Counted from the stretch's first letter, positions 1 through 11,686 are shown. The stretch: 64,000 bases of DNA from Morinoia aosen (GCA_030386875.1 CM059564.1:47326075-47390074), one strand, 5' to 3'. Notes: a model not told the origin generated them from the sequence alone. Translations and numbers: made by a program.

Positions 1-199
1 CACGCCATTCCTATCTCACGCTGGGATATTGGTTCTAAAGGTTTCTGATGGCAGGGAGTAGCAGGATAATGGTGCTGTGATGAGACAAACTGTGTGCTAT
101 CCTCCGAGAGCTGATAATCAGGGCATGATTGCCGATACTTGACAGACTCTTACGACGCGCCCAACGAGGGTTACTCGATGCTCCGAAGACCTAATCTTG

Positions 200-251
200 C
201 TAAGTGTGGTGACTGAGAAAGCTTCCTAAGCGTAGTGACTGAGAAAGCTTC
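200..251. repeat. 26-bp tandem duplication
   Basis: Two adjacent copies of a 26-bp unit (200-225 and 226-251) share the core TGACTGAGAAAGCTTC and differ at about two positions. The rest of 1-670 shows no gene or element that I can recognise. Confidence 0.8.
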
Positions 252-671
252 CTTGAATAGCGACCACAGAGATGTTTGCTTGGTCGACCGAATGCGACTC
301 TCAGAACATGTTCGAGCCTGCAATGTTCTTACTTGCTTGTTTCTTGCTATGTTGACACGATCTAGAGTACGGATCTTAGAACAACACTTGTTCTGAGGTT
401 TGTCATCACTTTCTAAACCTATGTAAAAATTTATACTCACATTGCTTGTTTAGGCAGAGTAGTTAAATATTATGTTAAAGTTTTTTCCTGAAAATAAAAG
501 AGCCTTCACACTCGTACCATATACTATTTACAGTTTCTTGTTCTATGATATGTTCATTCATGATGCGAATTAGATGTATGTGTAAGTAATAATGAACTAT
601 GAACCTCAAAATATTATTTGCTCATTACGCGTTCCAAGCAAGTAGTACAGTTTATATATTTACGAGTGGTG

Positions 672-826
672 ACAAAAATGACGGAATTCGACGTTTTCCT
701 CAAATAAGTCTTCCATATGCGGATGACAAACATATGTATAAACCAAAATAATACCGACGATTAAAATATTCTCGTACTTGTGCTCTGGTGAAACTCGTAT
801 CACAGATACGGCCATTAAGCTTCCTT
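672..826 (-). repeat. Dispersed repeat, copy 1
   Basis: This segment is closely similar to the reverse complement of 8437-8582. Shared blocks include GGATGACAAACA, AATATTCTCGTACTTGTG and GGTGAAACTCGTATCACAGA, in the same order with similar spacing. Two diverged copies 7.7 kb apart in opposite orientation indicate an interspersed (transposon-derived) family. No terminal repeats or coding capacity are visible, so the class is unknown. Confidence 0.7.
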
Positions 827-1500
827 GAAAGCATGACTGAGAGACCAACCAAGAAAAAACTCTGTGTTGATGTTTATTATTGGCTAATAAGAGTTTGAAT
901 AAATTTGTTAATTTTATTTTCTCGTGATAATTTGTATATCTTGAAATTTTCAATTTTTAATTCCGCAATATATTTTAGTTTCTAAACAAAAGTGAGCGGA
1001 TGCCAGGCTTTAATTTATTTTTTATTGATATCTGCTACATTCATAATGACATGAATTATTGGGAGTGTTGCAGAAAGGAGATACAAATATAAATAAATAC
1101 ATGTATATAAACAAATTAAGTAAATAACTATAGTGGCGATGGTAATTCGTGTTGCTCAGAATTTCATGACAAATTAGCTATTTTGTGTACACTGGACTAT
1201 TCACTTTTTATTTAACTGGTCACATTTTCCCCCGGCTAGTAGTTCTTGCGGACTGCAAGAAAGTCCCCTCGTGTAGTGCAAACGTGTCACGACTCCAGGT
1301 CTGTGATGCAGAACGCCAATTAACAAGAAACAGCTCCAAGAAACCTTTTTCAGGACTACAATACAACCTAACCTAACATTACACGTGATATTCATTACTA
1401 CTCCGAATTTGATGGATTAATACACCAAAAAGTGTGGAGTTGATGAAGCTGGTATTACAGATACGCTCATCACACACTGCAGGCTGGTGGCTGTGACACA

Positions 1501-1556
1501 CGGACAGACGGACGGACAGACAGACGGGAGCGGCTTTTATTATAGAATAGATTAAC
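1501..1556 (+). repeat. CGGA/CAGA simple repeat with A/T-rich tail; possible retroelement 3' end
   Basis: A short run of GGACAGAC-type units is followed by CGGCTTTTATTATAGAATAG. Short GACA-type runs ending in a TTTTAT-rich tail are seen at 3' ends of some non-LTR elements, but nothing upstream encodes a reverse transcriptase, so the assignment is only a guess. The stretch 830-1500 is otherwise featureless. Confidence 0.25.
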
Positions 1557-1703
1557 CAAGATGTTTAAAAAAAATTACTTTATCATTTTCCTAGCGATAA
1601 TTTGCATTTTATTGAACAATAGATTAAATTTTCATAGTGAGCGATTGCGAAGACTTCGACCAGTTCCGAGGCCCACATAAGGGAGTTTGAGCTGGGGACA
1701 AAC

Positions 1704-1715
1704 ATGGCGACGCAA
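1704..1715 (+). other. Candidate first coding exon end: ATG in strong context followed by GTAAGT
   Basis: The sequence AAACATGGCGACGCAA is followed directly by GTAAGT. The ATG has A at -3 and G at +4, a strong eukaryotic start context, and CAA|GTAAGT matches the 5' splice-site consensus. Together they could be a first coding exon of four codons (Met-Ala-Thr-Gln) joined to an exon downstream on the plus strand. The upstream 50 bases are moderately GC-rich. ATGGCG is also a YY1/Pho-like core and recurs at 2450, so a regulatory reading is possible. No matching downstream exon was identified. Confidence 0.25.
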
Positions 1716-2128
1716 GTAAGTGCCTCGGCCTCGCTAGTCTTCCGTCTCCTTCGAAGTTACGTTCACTTAAAGCAGCTTTCACTCACACTTTCACGTCATT
1801 TTGAGTTCCATTTTTTTCCTAGATCAGCTTCTCTCGCTCACCATCGAACAAGAAGTTCGGGTTCAAGCCTTTTTTCCCTCAGACGTTGTCATTCACGTTC
1901 TTTTTGCGCTCAATGAGCTTCTCTCTTTCAGTATTTAACTAGCTGTTCGAACCAAAATAATTTTTTATCCGAATTTTTCCTTCATTTTAGGTTTGTTTTT
2001 TCTCCCCAACCAGGTTTTCTCGTTTAGCATTAAACAATGGGTTGGGGTTATGCGTTATGTAGTTATGTAATTATATCTTTTTTGCAAACACGGTTTCATA
2101 ACTATAGTTGGTAGCTAATTGACTGAGG

Positions 2129-2390
2129 GAAAAGGCTGTACTCTCAGTTATTGAATTAAAACTGTATTTCACAATTAATTTATATAAAATGAAGTAGAAC
2201 CGAAATGGTTAAGATTACAAAGTTACTTGTTACTAAGCTATTAAAGAAAGGAGTGCTCAGCAAAGGCCCGTACTCTCAATTAATGAATTAAAACTGGATT
2301 CCGCAATTAATGTATATAAAATGAGGATGAACCTCAATGCTTAAGATTACAAAGGCAATATTAACTATATTATTGGAGAAGAAAGGAGTG
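2129..2390. repeat. Tandem duplication, unit about 132 bp
   Basis: Unit 1 (2129-2255) and unit 2 (2262-2390) share TACTCTCA, GAATTAAAACTG, AATTAATNTATATAAAATGA, TTAAGATTACAAAG and a final GAAAGGAGTG. They are clearly diverged, so the duplication is old. No reading frame runs through it. Confidence 0.75.
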
Positions 2391-2873
2391 TAAGGCAACC
2401 AACAATGCAGTGCTGTTGGGAGACGCTCAGCGACGTAGCGGTAGGACGTGAACATGGCGGGGGTACGAGGATGAGGGCAACATTTAACACTTTGACTGCG
2501 ACGTGAGCCTTATTTGGTCGCTGGGAGAGTTTTCATTATGCTGTTCACTAACCATTAGTTACAAACCGAATTTAAAAAAAAATACTTAATCGAAGCTGAA
2601 GAAAAACACGGTCCAGTTGATGCTTGCAACATTGCTTACTACAATTGACTTTAAATTTTAATTGAATGCTAAAGTTCAGTTTTGCCTGCCGCAGTCAAAG
2701 ACTTAAAGGAAGCCTGGCGATGTTGCAACGGTCACTCGAGATGGAATTTGAGGCAGATCGTAGGGTACTTCAAATGCTGCCCTTATCCATGAGCACATAT
2801 CTCTCAGAGGATGACGGTTCTTTTTGAGGCATTAGATGAAAGTCGATGGCCAGACGCACTTTTCCTCGCACCG

Positions 2874-3027
2874 TTTTCTTTGTAGATATGATTTTGAAAT
2901 TTATGTAAGCAAATCCAGTTACCTTTTCATATGTCTTCGTAATTAAAGCGTTTTCTTTGAAAATATGATTTAGGAATTTTATGTAAGCAAAACAAGTTAC
3001 CTTTTCATGTGTCTTCGTGATTAAAGT
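2874..3027. repeat. Tandem duplication, unit 77 bp
   Basis: Two units (2874-2950, 2951-3027) share TTTTCTTTG, ATATGATTT, TTTATGTAAGCAAA, GTTACCTTTTCAT and GTCTTCGT. Non-coding. Confidence 0.8.
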
Positions 3028-4794
3028 TCACTTTCAAGTCTGCCCAAATAAGTAAAGCCAATTTGTCCACTACATGTACATTTAAATTCATGCTTTTCAT
3101 GTAGAATTTCCATTCTCTCATAATGAATTTTGATGTTAGAACTCAACCTCGGCTTGTGTTGCGGTAATTGCAGAAGTTCATTTTTTTCAATTTGTGGAGC
3201 AGTGCCGTGAAAATAACATTGGACGGTCTGAAATGCTTGAATTTCTTCTAAAAAACAGCAGAATTTATTCCATGAGGCCAACTATTATATGCCGTAAACA
3301 TTCAAAATTCTAACTTTTGAATGAGAAGTTTGAAATTAGCTCTTATTGAACAATAGAACGGACACTTTTTTGTCGCCCTCGAAGCGACCCAACTTCTCTC
3401 AGGGACGAGGTGCGCATTATTAAACAGCTGCTCTGACTTCTCAGGAGATGCAATGAAATGCAAATAAACAAACAAACTTCCAACTCAAACTTTCGCGGGT
3501 CGTATAGACTCAATCTAGAAAATATATAGGGTCTCGGATAAAGCTTTCGGGCAAACAGAAGTAGTAATTGTTTGAAATTTTTGGAAGGCCACGATAGCTC
3601 CTACAACATTCAATTAAAATCTTTCTATAAATTATGAACGAGTATTCAGTGTCATATTCTAACTCATATATTAAGATTGAGATTGTCTAGAAACTCTTTG
3701 CTGCGTTCTGTAACATGTCTTGGAAAATTTCTTCTCACGGCATTTTTAGGGAGTACTTTCAAGCTTCAATTGCTGTGCAAGAGAAAGCCCTGGCCTCAAA
3801 CTCCAGAATACGAGGAACCTAAACAAAAAAATCCTTTGCGTTGAGAACAGGCGACGAGAACGGCCTCATTTTCTTGCTTCAAATCTTTGGGAAGTAGTCA
3901 TTACGCACACCACCGTTGTGTCCTTTAGACTTATGAAAAGATGTGTAGCGCCCTGGTTGAAAATGTACGGCTCGTTCAGTTTTCTACCGCATAGGAGTAA
4001 AAATCTGTTCAATTTCTGAATTATTCATGTTCTTCATCGAACCGTGTTGTTATAAAACGGAAATAAATTTTTGAGTTTTCTGAGTGCTACCCTACAACAT
4101 GATCAAGACGGATTTTTCTTCGTAATCTAGTATAGGTCTGGAAGGGACTTTCCCTGAGCCATATCATTCTCGCTTAAACTTCACCTGAACATTGAAAAGT
4201 TTTTCTTCCGAGAACACGGTGTCATCTGTACGCATACGCTCCTTGAACTAGCTCAGAACAACTTTTGACATAGTCAGTCATTTTTTTCTTGAAGACTTGA
4301 GAGTTGCTTATCCTTCTGTATCATGAATAGCATCTACTTCATGTAATATGGCAATGTTCCTCATGCTATTTTGCTAATTTTATTTCTCTGGCTAACTTCC
4401 TTTTCACATTTCATTAAGCCTTTGTGCTGAGGGTTATGATTATCTTCGGCTTGTAAAAAGCGTGAGAGCAATGTCGTTAAATAATGTATTCGGTGGTTTC
4501 TAGTTCGCCAACATAAGCTGAAGACGATGAATCTTGCTTTATGATGTCAGTAGCAGCTTCTGAGTTTATCCAAGCTGAGCAACAAGTCATTATAGCTGCA
4601 CTCTTACAATCCGAGCTTAAAAAATGACGAATGATCTGCCCGCCCTTTCATATGTTGGCATGTATCTCATGTGGCAACTTGGAAAATAAACGTTTCTTTC
4701 TTCTTAGAATTGTTCATGTACACTGAGTTTAATTTTGTGAAGCTCTCTAAAGGAATTAAGAGTTACGAGTGTCACACTAGAGCGATACGTGTTC
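3028..4794. other. Intergenic stretch with nothing recognised
   Basis: AT-rich sequence, stop-dense in all six frames apart from a minus frame of 86 codons at 3021-3281 that has no family signature. No inverted or tandem repeat of note was seen by eye. Confidence 0.5.
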
Positions 4795-4802
4795 ATTTAG
4801 CA

Positions 4803-5036
4803 CAGCCATTCTCAATCTTTCCTCCATCATTGACCAGCTCGGCTTTGTGTATATCTCCATTTACCCCCTACTCCCATCAAACCTTTTCTAAGTAGAAAAT
4901 TATGAAATAAATATGTGTTACAAAAATAATGAATAGAAACTCCAGAAGCATTGTCAGCGTTACCTTCAATTATTTACCCCCCGACTGTATAATTTTTTCC
5001 CCTAGGAGTAAATTTACCCCTGGTTGAGAACCTCTG
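4803..5036. mobile_element. hAT-type MITE, 234 bp
   Basis: The ends are inverted: CAGCCATTCTCAATC at the left against CAGAGGTTCTCAACC when the right end is reverse-complemented. CAG.GGTTCTCAACC is a familiar hAT terminal inverted repeat. The element is flanked by a perfect 8-bp direct repeat ATTTAGCA (4795-4802 and 5037-5044), the target-site length made by hAT transposases. The interior has no transposase, so it is a non-autonomous MITE. The left TIR is more decayed than the right. Confidence 0.85.
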
Positions 5037-5102
5037 ATTTAGCAAAACATGCCGGCAGGTGTTGCTGGGCTGGTCTGCGCCTTGTAAGTCCTTCTATCTT
5101 TA

Positions 5103-5312
5103 CGTTCCATAATATAGAGACTCTATGGTGTGAAGATAAAAAGCATTGAAGTAGAAGATGAAACATTGGATTCGTGCAACTTTTTATTACATTTTTAGGA
5201 TTATATTTTTTTTTAAATTTAGTCTTCCTTTAAAAGTGTACAAATTCAATATTTAACCTTCTACTTCAACATTCTTGATCTTCACACTATGGAGTCTCTA
5301 TATTATGGAACG
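5103..5312. mobile_element. Foldback/MITE-like inverted repeat, 55-bp arms
   Basis: The left arm 5103-5157 starts CGTTCCATAATATAGAGACT. The right arm 5259-5312 is its reverse complement at roughly 85-90 percent identity. The 101-bp spacer is A/T-rich. No convincing target-site duplication was found, so the superfamily is not assigned. Confidence 0.7.
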
Positions 5313-5319
5313 CAAACTT

Positions 5320-6190
5320 CATTTCTATGACATTTAGTTAGCTTACCCCGCGCAAATTACTTAGAGTTTTCCTTCCCTTTCAATATTTTGTGTGAATTTA
5401 TTTTGCGTGTAAAACATTCTATACTGTTGTTTCAAATCCTTCGTTCTTAATGATTGTCCTCGTTTCTAAGCTGTCTGAAATTCATAAATGCATTTAACTC
5501 ATTCAAATTAATTCTCATGATGTACTGTATGTGCAAGTCTTTTACATTTTACTTCTATTTTAAATCAATTTCTAACTACATGTTTTCAATCATGCTCGAT
5601 TTTTCATTTCCAAATGTGTTAAAATTATTAATTAAGGCTATTGAAAGCCTCTGATCAATACACATTTGAATTCACATAAGAGCATACAAATAGACAAACT
5701 AAAATTGCAGTCAGTTTTCTTGAGTGAGAACTACTATAAAATTGTCCCCCACAAATTCGTTCGATTATTGAGTCGGCGTGTTGCCGAAAAGTGAACACCA
5801 CGAAATTGTCACCCACAAATTATTTCCAAGACTGAGTCCACGTGTTGCAGAGATGCCATCAATAACACAAGCCCTGAAGCGTGCTTGAGCTCTGGAGTGT
5901 CTGCGAATTACAGCAAATAACAGCGTTCGAGGCACGTAATCTAGGGACAGGGCAATGCAGCCAACATTATCCAGCATTGAAGGCTTGGTCACTAGACCGA
6001 GGAGATGAGCATCGGTGAAGTCGTTCATGCCCCGCCAAACTGATTCAAACGGATCCAGTTAGGAAGTTCAATTCGGCGTGCATTGAGTATCGTCAAAGGG
6101 AAGCTCGACCCATGCATCTCGGTCATCATGCATTATACATGCGTCCCTACACAGCAGCCTCCGTGCAGCTTTAGGCAGGACTTCATGGCG
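5320..6190. other. Intergenic stretch with nothing recognised
   Basis: Low-GC sequence to about 5750, then a moderately GC-richer stretch 5850-6150 without family signatures. A minus frame of 87 codons at 5765-6028 has no recognisable motif. Confidence 0.4.
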
Positions 6191-6198
6191 AATCTTGA

Positions 6199-6425
6199 TG
6201 TGTTGCAGGTGTTGCGTGCGTCGTGGGTGCTGCGGTGCTGCTGGTGTTGCAGGTGTTGTTGGTGTTGCAGGTGTTGCGTGCGTTGTAGGCATTGCGGTGC
6301 TGCAGGTGTTGCGTGCGTTGTGGGTGCTGCGGTGCTGCAAGTGTTGCAAGTATTCCAGTGCTGTAGTAAGTGTTGTAGGGCTGTAAGTGCTGCAGAGCTG
6401 TAAGCATTGCTGTGCTGCAGGTACT
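6199..6425. repeat. Degenerate TGC-rich minisatellite
   Basis: Imperfect iteration of GTGTTGCAG / GTGTTGCGTGCG / GTGGGTGCTGCGGTGCTG blocks. The open frames here on both strands (Cys/Val-rich on plus, Ala/Thr/His-rich on minus) follow from the repeat composition and overlap one another in several frames, so none is called a gene. Confidence 0.8.
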
Positions 6426-6731
6426 ACAAGACCTGTACGTTTCAGCACGCCATGAGGCATACAATTTCATTTCTAAATGGTCAAACATTGATAAAAAATC
6501 AGGGTTACAAGCACATTTTATCTTCTAGATCCAGGGGCCATATAAAGTTTCAGATTTTCTGAGAACTGTAACTAGTGTTTGTCATCATAAATAAGGGGAA
6601 CTTTTAGGAACATTCCTTCTGTCTTGATTGTCTTGATTTATCCATGCGTGATAATTATACACCCTGAGTAACTGTCTGAAGGGGCCTAAGCTTGACGCAG
6701 GGTGTAATTTTCGAATTAAAGTCAACATCAA

Positions 6732-7131
6732 CATTGTCCCACGACTCAAAGCTATACAGTGTTAACTTTTTAAGCTCACTGCATCTTGTTGTCGATCTCA
6801 ATAAACTTCAAGTCCTGTCAGCATATTCGAAACATAGTCCCACGACTCAAAGCTATACAGTAATCATTTTTCAGCTCGCTACATCTTGTTGTTGATCTCA
6901 ATAAACTTCAAGTCCTGTCAGCATATTCGACTCATAGTCCCACGACTCAAAGCTATACAGTGTTAACTTATTAAGCTCACTGTATCTTGTTGTCGATCTC
7001 AATAAACTTCAAGTCCTGTCAGCATATTCGAAACATAGTCCCACGACTCAAAGCTATACAGTAATCATTTTTCGGCTCGCTACATCTTGTTGTTGTTCTC
7101 AATAAACTTCAAGTCCTGTCAGCATATTCGA
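6732..7131. repeat. Four-copy satellite, 100-101 bp unit, ABAB higher-order pattern
   Basis: Four units, starting about 6732, 6833, 6933 and 7034, each contain TCCCACGACTCAAAGCTATACAGT and end TCCTGTCAGCATATTCGA. Units 1 and 3 share GTTAAC plus AAGCTCACT; units 2 and 4 share AATCATTTTTC plus GCTCGCTACATC. The array therefore probably grew by duplication of a two-unit (201-bp) block. Confidence 0.9.
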
Positions 7132-7345
7132 ATTTACAATAAATTTCTTGGGATCTCAGATCGATTCTCAGAAACTCGAGAACATCCGGCACTGGAAGTC
7201 GCAAGAAGCTTTTTCTGGAGGAAGTCGTTGATGGGATGGCTGAGTTGCCTGCCAATAATGGTTAGGGGAGATCTCGCTCGACAGACAACCCATTTAACGA
7301 CGGCGGCACGCGGCTCATGGCGGTTGTGCCTTGTGAACGCTGCGT

Positions 7346-7593
7346 GACAACATGCGCGTATGTTGAGTGACAACATGCGCGTATGCTGAGAGACAACATG
7401 CGCGTATGCTGAGAGACAACATGCGAGTATGTTGAGTGGCAACATGCGCGTATGCTGAGAGACAACATGCGAGTATGTTGAGTGGCAACATGCGCGTATG
7501 CTGAGAGACAACATGCGAGTATGTTGAGGGACAACATGCGAGTATGTTGAGCGACAACGTGCGAGTATGTTGAGCGACAACGTGCGAGTATGT
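7346..7593. repeat. 23-bp minisatellite, about 11 copies
   Basis: The unit is GACAACATGCGCGTATGTTG plus AGT, with variants GCGAGTATG, CTGAG and GGCAAC. The period is not a multiple of three, so each frame cycles through the same peptide in turn. This explains the overlapping His/Cys/Ser-rich frames on the minus strand, which I do not call as genes. Confidence 0.92.
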
Positions 7594-7619
7594 CATGCTC
7601 GAATGTTTTAAACGCTGAG

Positions 7620-8430
7620 TAACAACATACGCTTCTCGTTTACTATGTGTGAACTCATTTCACCACTTTGTGTTTCCCCGAACTGTCGCTCAAGTACTTC
7701 TATCTCCAGGAAATTTATGAATGTTTTCCTGAGGTATACGTAGGTTTTGGAGGAGTCTAACTTTGAGGGTAAATAGAAATACATGTCACTCTAAACATTC
7801 TAATATAAAATTAATGTACTCCTTCAGCATTATGATAATCTGAATAAAGCACGTTGCATTTTGATATTTCTATAAAACTAGGATTTATTGTGACCAATTC
7901 AGTGAGTCAAACAAACCCGCATGAAAGAACTTAATGAGACAAAACTGACATAAACGAAACAACCACAACCCTAAAAAATTTGCTCAATATTTCAAAAGCT
8001 TGAAATAGTTGTTCAATTTCAAGCTATTTGAAGAGTAAAACTTGCATCCACATCCCCGGGTCTACTGCTGAAGTGCTTATATTTCCTTACATGAAATAAG
8101 TTTATATTGATTTAAAGAAAGGAAGCTGCTATTTTAAAAGTAACTTCAGGGGACTGTTGAACAACGAAAACGGACATACGAGAACAGCACATACAGCACA
8201 TACTGTAGATGCTGTATCCTTCGTTGGCTACGTTATGGTCTTCGTAATTCTTTGCAAGGTAATTCTTTTGCTATCGCTATATTCTCTGATTTAAGTGAAT
8301 CGAAAATATCAAACTTGCACCAGCAGTCAATTATGTTACTTAATAATGACTTTTGTGTGTTTATTTATTTATTTATTTATTTCTATATGCATTTGTTTGG
8401 TATCCACTTCTTCCGTTTCTCCGTCACGCT
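7620..8430. other. Intergenic stretch with nothing recognised
   Basis: AT-rich, with a short (TTTA)n run at about 8358-8383. No gene or element identified. Confidence 0.4.
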
Positions 8431-8436
8431 CATAAA

Positions 8437-8582
8437 GATACATAATGACCATATCTGTGATACGAGTTTCACCAGTGCACAAGTACGAGAATATTTTTAT
8501 CGCGGGTACTATTGGGATGAATATATTTGTTTGTCATCCCCATGTGGAAAATTTATTCAACGATAATATTGAATTCTATCAT
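8437..8582 (+). repeat. Dispersed repeat, copy 2
   Basis: This copy is the inverse of the segment at 672-826 and carries TCTGTGATACGAGTTTCACC, CACAAGTACGAGAATATT and TTTGTCATCC in reversed order relative to it. Divergence between the copies is substantial, so the family is old in this genome. Confidence 0.7.
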
Positions 8583-8599
8583 TTTTGATACTAGTGCAC

Positions 8600-9990
8600 A
8601 CTAGTAAATGATAAAGAACAAAGCAAAGAGGGCGTTCTGAGGCTTGGCCAGGTTTGGCCGTGTGTAAGTCATTTGATCAGGCCTGACCATTACTGCATCA
8701 CCGTATTTAGTTCTGACCCCATCATAGCGTTTGATATATTGTGGCTGAGCCACGTGCTCTCTTTGATCAAAGTTTAGATTTGTTACTCACTGTAATACGA
8801 GTCTAATTGAGCCCTCAACAGCTCGGTAAAATGTTTCAATTTTTTTCTGTTTTTATTTTCAAGTTGCAAGTCTTCCAAGTGTTCCATAACTTTGATTTAT
8901 TTCAAAGGAACTATTATTAACTTCTAATTTTTTGGAAGGAGGTCGAAGCATACATGAAATTGATAACAGTTTAGAACTTCAACTCCGGTAGAAAAATGTT
9001 TATACTTTAGTATTTCGTAAAATCTACTTAGTGTTGAGGTTTGGTGAGCGAAAGTCAAATCTTCTGATGTAGTTTACCTCTAATGAAAATATTAGATGAA
9101 ATTCAACAGCCCTCTTTATTTATAAACAATAATTTTACCACTGCAGTTCTGTGGGAAGGTGCTTCTTCGCGAACTCTTTGCAGACACAAAACATGGACAC
9201 CAACAAGAATTAACTACACAGTGCACATTTTCAATTCGGCATCGATTACGTTGCAAGCAGTGAACAATATTTTGTGCAAGATACTGAAAACTTTATACTC
9301 AGACGAAGCCTGTAGTATTATGGCATGGAGTGCTTTGTGCATGAGAGCCAAGAATACAGTAGGCAGCACCGAATGACCATGTACGAATTTTCTTTAATGA
9401 AGATTGGTTTATATTATTGTTCTAAATTTAGTAATGGTTCATTATCATAAGCTTCAATATAATGTAAAAACATATCTGGTTAACACAACCTCAAGGCACA
9501 GATGAAGCTTTTTAAAAAATATAGAACAAAATCTACGCTCGTCACAACAACAGGCTTAACAATAAGAAAGATTACGGTAATGACAAGCGAAACTGAACCA
9601 TTACGTACTTACTATACGGAATTTCGACCAGTGAAATCGTTACTTGTAATGACCCTATTGAAACTAATCGAACAATGCAAATGTCCATTAAAAATTCACC
9701 GATAACAGAGTCAGGTACGATTTTGTTTTCCTTTTTCGCCGGTCTTTAAATGGAGCAGAAAACATCACTCTGCGGCCTGTGATTGCGTCTATGCGAGAAG
9801 TCAATAAAAATGTAAATAGGGATCGTCTGTCTGCTCCCCTCTCCAACTTACTTCCAGTCCGCTTCATTCCGGTGGAAAAAAGGTACATGTCACTTTTTAG
9901 GGTATAAATAAAATGGGTCTCCACGCTACATTAACCAGGACTTCTGTAGAGCCAACCCTGTCCGGCAAGTCGATCTTTCGTGTCTGTCCC
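8600..9990. other. Intergenic stretch; one 97-codon ATG frame without recognisable motif
   Basis: The frame 9083-9376 (+) begins with a true ATG and ends in TGA. It lacks any domain signature, and its A/T-rich start looks like neighbouring non-coding DNA. I see no other feature here. Confidence 0.3.
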
Positions 9991-10000
9991 ACAGCATCTC

Positions 10001-10490
10001 GATTGTTCTCACAGAATCGTGATTGTTAGAGCTCTTCGATTGTTCTCACAGAATCGTGATTGTTAGAGCTCTTCGATTTTTCTCACAGAATCATGATTGT
10101 TAGAGCTCTTCGATTGTTCTCACAGAATCGTGATTGTTAGAGCTCTTCGATTGTTCTCACAGAATCGTGATTGTTAGAGCTCTTCGATTTTTCTCACAAA
10201 ATAGTGATTGTTAGAGCATCGAGATTGTTCTCACAGAATCGTGATTGTTAGAGTACCTCGATTGTTCTCACAGAATCGTGATTGTTAGAGCTCTTCGATT
10301 GTTCTCACAAAATAGTGATTGTTAGAGTAACTCGATTGTTCTCACAGAATCGTGATTGTTAGAGCATTGAGATTATTCTCACACAATCTTGATTGTCAGA
10401 GCATCGAGATTGTTATCACAGAATCATGATGGTAAGAGCGTTTCGATTATTTCATGACAATCCCAATTGCTAAAGCATCTCGATTCCCAC
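10001..10490. repeat. 37-bp minisatellite, about 13 copies
   Basis: The unit reads GATTGTTCTCACAGAATCGT followed by GATTGTTAGAGCTCTTC. Later copies replace the last part with GCATCGA, GTACCTC or GTAACTC, and the final two or three copies are strongly decayed. Each unit contains the short dyad AATC-GT-GATT. No coding potential. Confidence 0.92.
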
Positions 10491-10499
10491 TCGTCAAGT

Positions 10500-11200
10500 C
10501 TAACAGTGGCCCACTTTTGTGTGTCTCGAATATTGGAGGAATATGTTGAGATTGAAAGAATAAATGCTTTCAAGTGGCTTTATATGTTATTTACGGTGGA
10601 GTGGGGATAAAAAAAGGCGCCCCTTATTATTGTGGTAGAATTTATTTTTCATAAAATATGTTACTAAGGTGCAATGAGTTATCCTCCTCATTTTTATTGT
10701 GCATTCAATGTAATTGGCTATTCACGCGAGGCAAAATATTCAGAAATTTACCATTGATCACATGATTCAATTGTTGCTCCTACATTACATTAAAGCTCTT
10801 TAGGGTCAACTCATTCTTTGAGTCCTTGAAAATGGCTTAAATAATTAGCTGGAAAGAGGTTATTGCTCATTTACCTTCCGTTGAACACTTCGTATAATAA
10901 TTCAACACATAACTCATGCCTGCCGATGGAAAACAAGAATTTTTCATCGTGTTTTTGGAAGATAACTTGAGATGCTTACGGAAGAAAATGTTCTTTGCCT
11001 CTTTATAGATAAAAATTATTCAATTTTATATTTCACACGTTGGTGAATGAATCAGTCGAAAACTTTCAATTTGGCTGTAAAGTTTCGAGACATTCTTCAT
11101 CTCATGAAATATTATTTTAGTAACAAATTTAAGTGAGAAGAATTGACTAGCATAACCTGAAGATCATTGAGAAATTCACGATAAGCGTTGTGTCTAATTT
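10500..11200. other. Intergenic stretch with nothing recognised
   Basis: AT-rich sequence without repeats or coding signals visible by eye. Confidence 0.4.
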
Positions 11201-11204
11201 AAAA

Positions 11205-11425
11205 TCATGTAAAATAATATTTGTTAATAGAATATAATATTTTAAAATATAATATAGTGTAATATAATATAATATAACATAATGTTATATAATATACAAT
11301 AATATAATGTAACATTAAATAATAAAATGTAATATAATATAACAAAATGTAATGTAATATAATATAAGATACTACAATACAATGTAATATGATGTAATAT
11401 AATATAATAAAATATAAGCACAAAG
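11205..11425. repeat. AT-rich low-complexity tract (AATATAATATAATGTAAT-type)
   Basis: About 220 bases of ATAAT/ATGTAAT iterations, almost without C on the plus strand. The Ile/Leu/Tyr-rich frames on the minus strand are products of this composition. Confidence 0.9.
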
Positions 11426-11686
11426 CTCAATACGATATAAGGCCTCAACTAAATGCACAAATTCGAGCCCATCAGTCTTGCCGGTCGCTTGTCCAGAACA
11501 AAGCGTCGCATGGGACTAAAAATGAATGTTGATGTATGCGTGTGCCGGTAATTATACTCGACAGTGTTTGTTACTTATTCCTGACACCGAAACTGTGACC
11601 CACTTATGATGATCCTATGCAGAATTTGAAATTAGCTCGTCACTAGCGAGTCTTGCTCAAATTTGACGGCGTTGTTGCGTACTAAT

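Noticed and set aside
1364-1376. AACCTAACCTAAC as an interstitial telomere (TTAGG) repeat
   Set aside because: Only about two units, which is expected by chance and not an array.
6068-6488. Frames of 101-130 codons on both strands
   Set aside because: Composition artefacts of the TGC-rich minisatellite, overlapping each other on both strands.
7134-7596. His/Cys/Ser-rich frames up to 148 codons on the minus strand
   Set aside because: They translate the 23-bp minisatellite. The unit is not a multiple of three, so the same peptide appears in every frame.
9083-9376. 97-codon ATG frame (+)
   Set aside because: No domain, no splice or polyA context, and composition like the flanks. A chance frame cannot be excluded.
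10001-10490. CRISPR-like array (also considered at 7346-7593 and 18124-18808)
   Set aside because: Units are directly adjacent with no unique spacers, there are no cas genes, and the DNA is eukaryotic. These are minisatellites.
11205-11448. Ile/Tyr/Leu-rich minus frames resembling membrane segments
   Set aside because: Translation of an AT-rich low-complexity tract.
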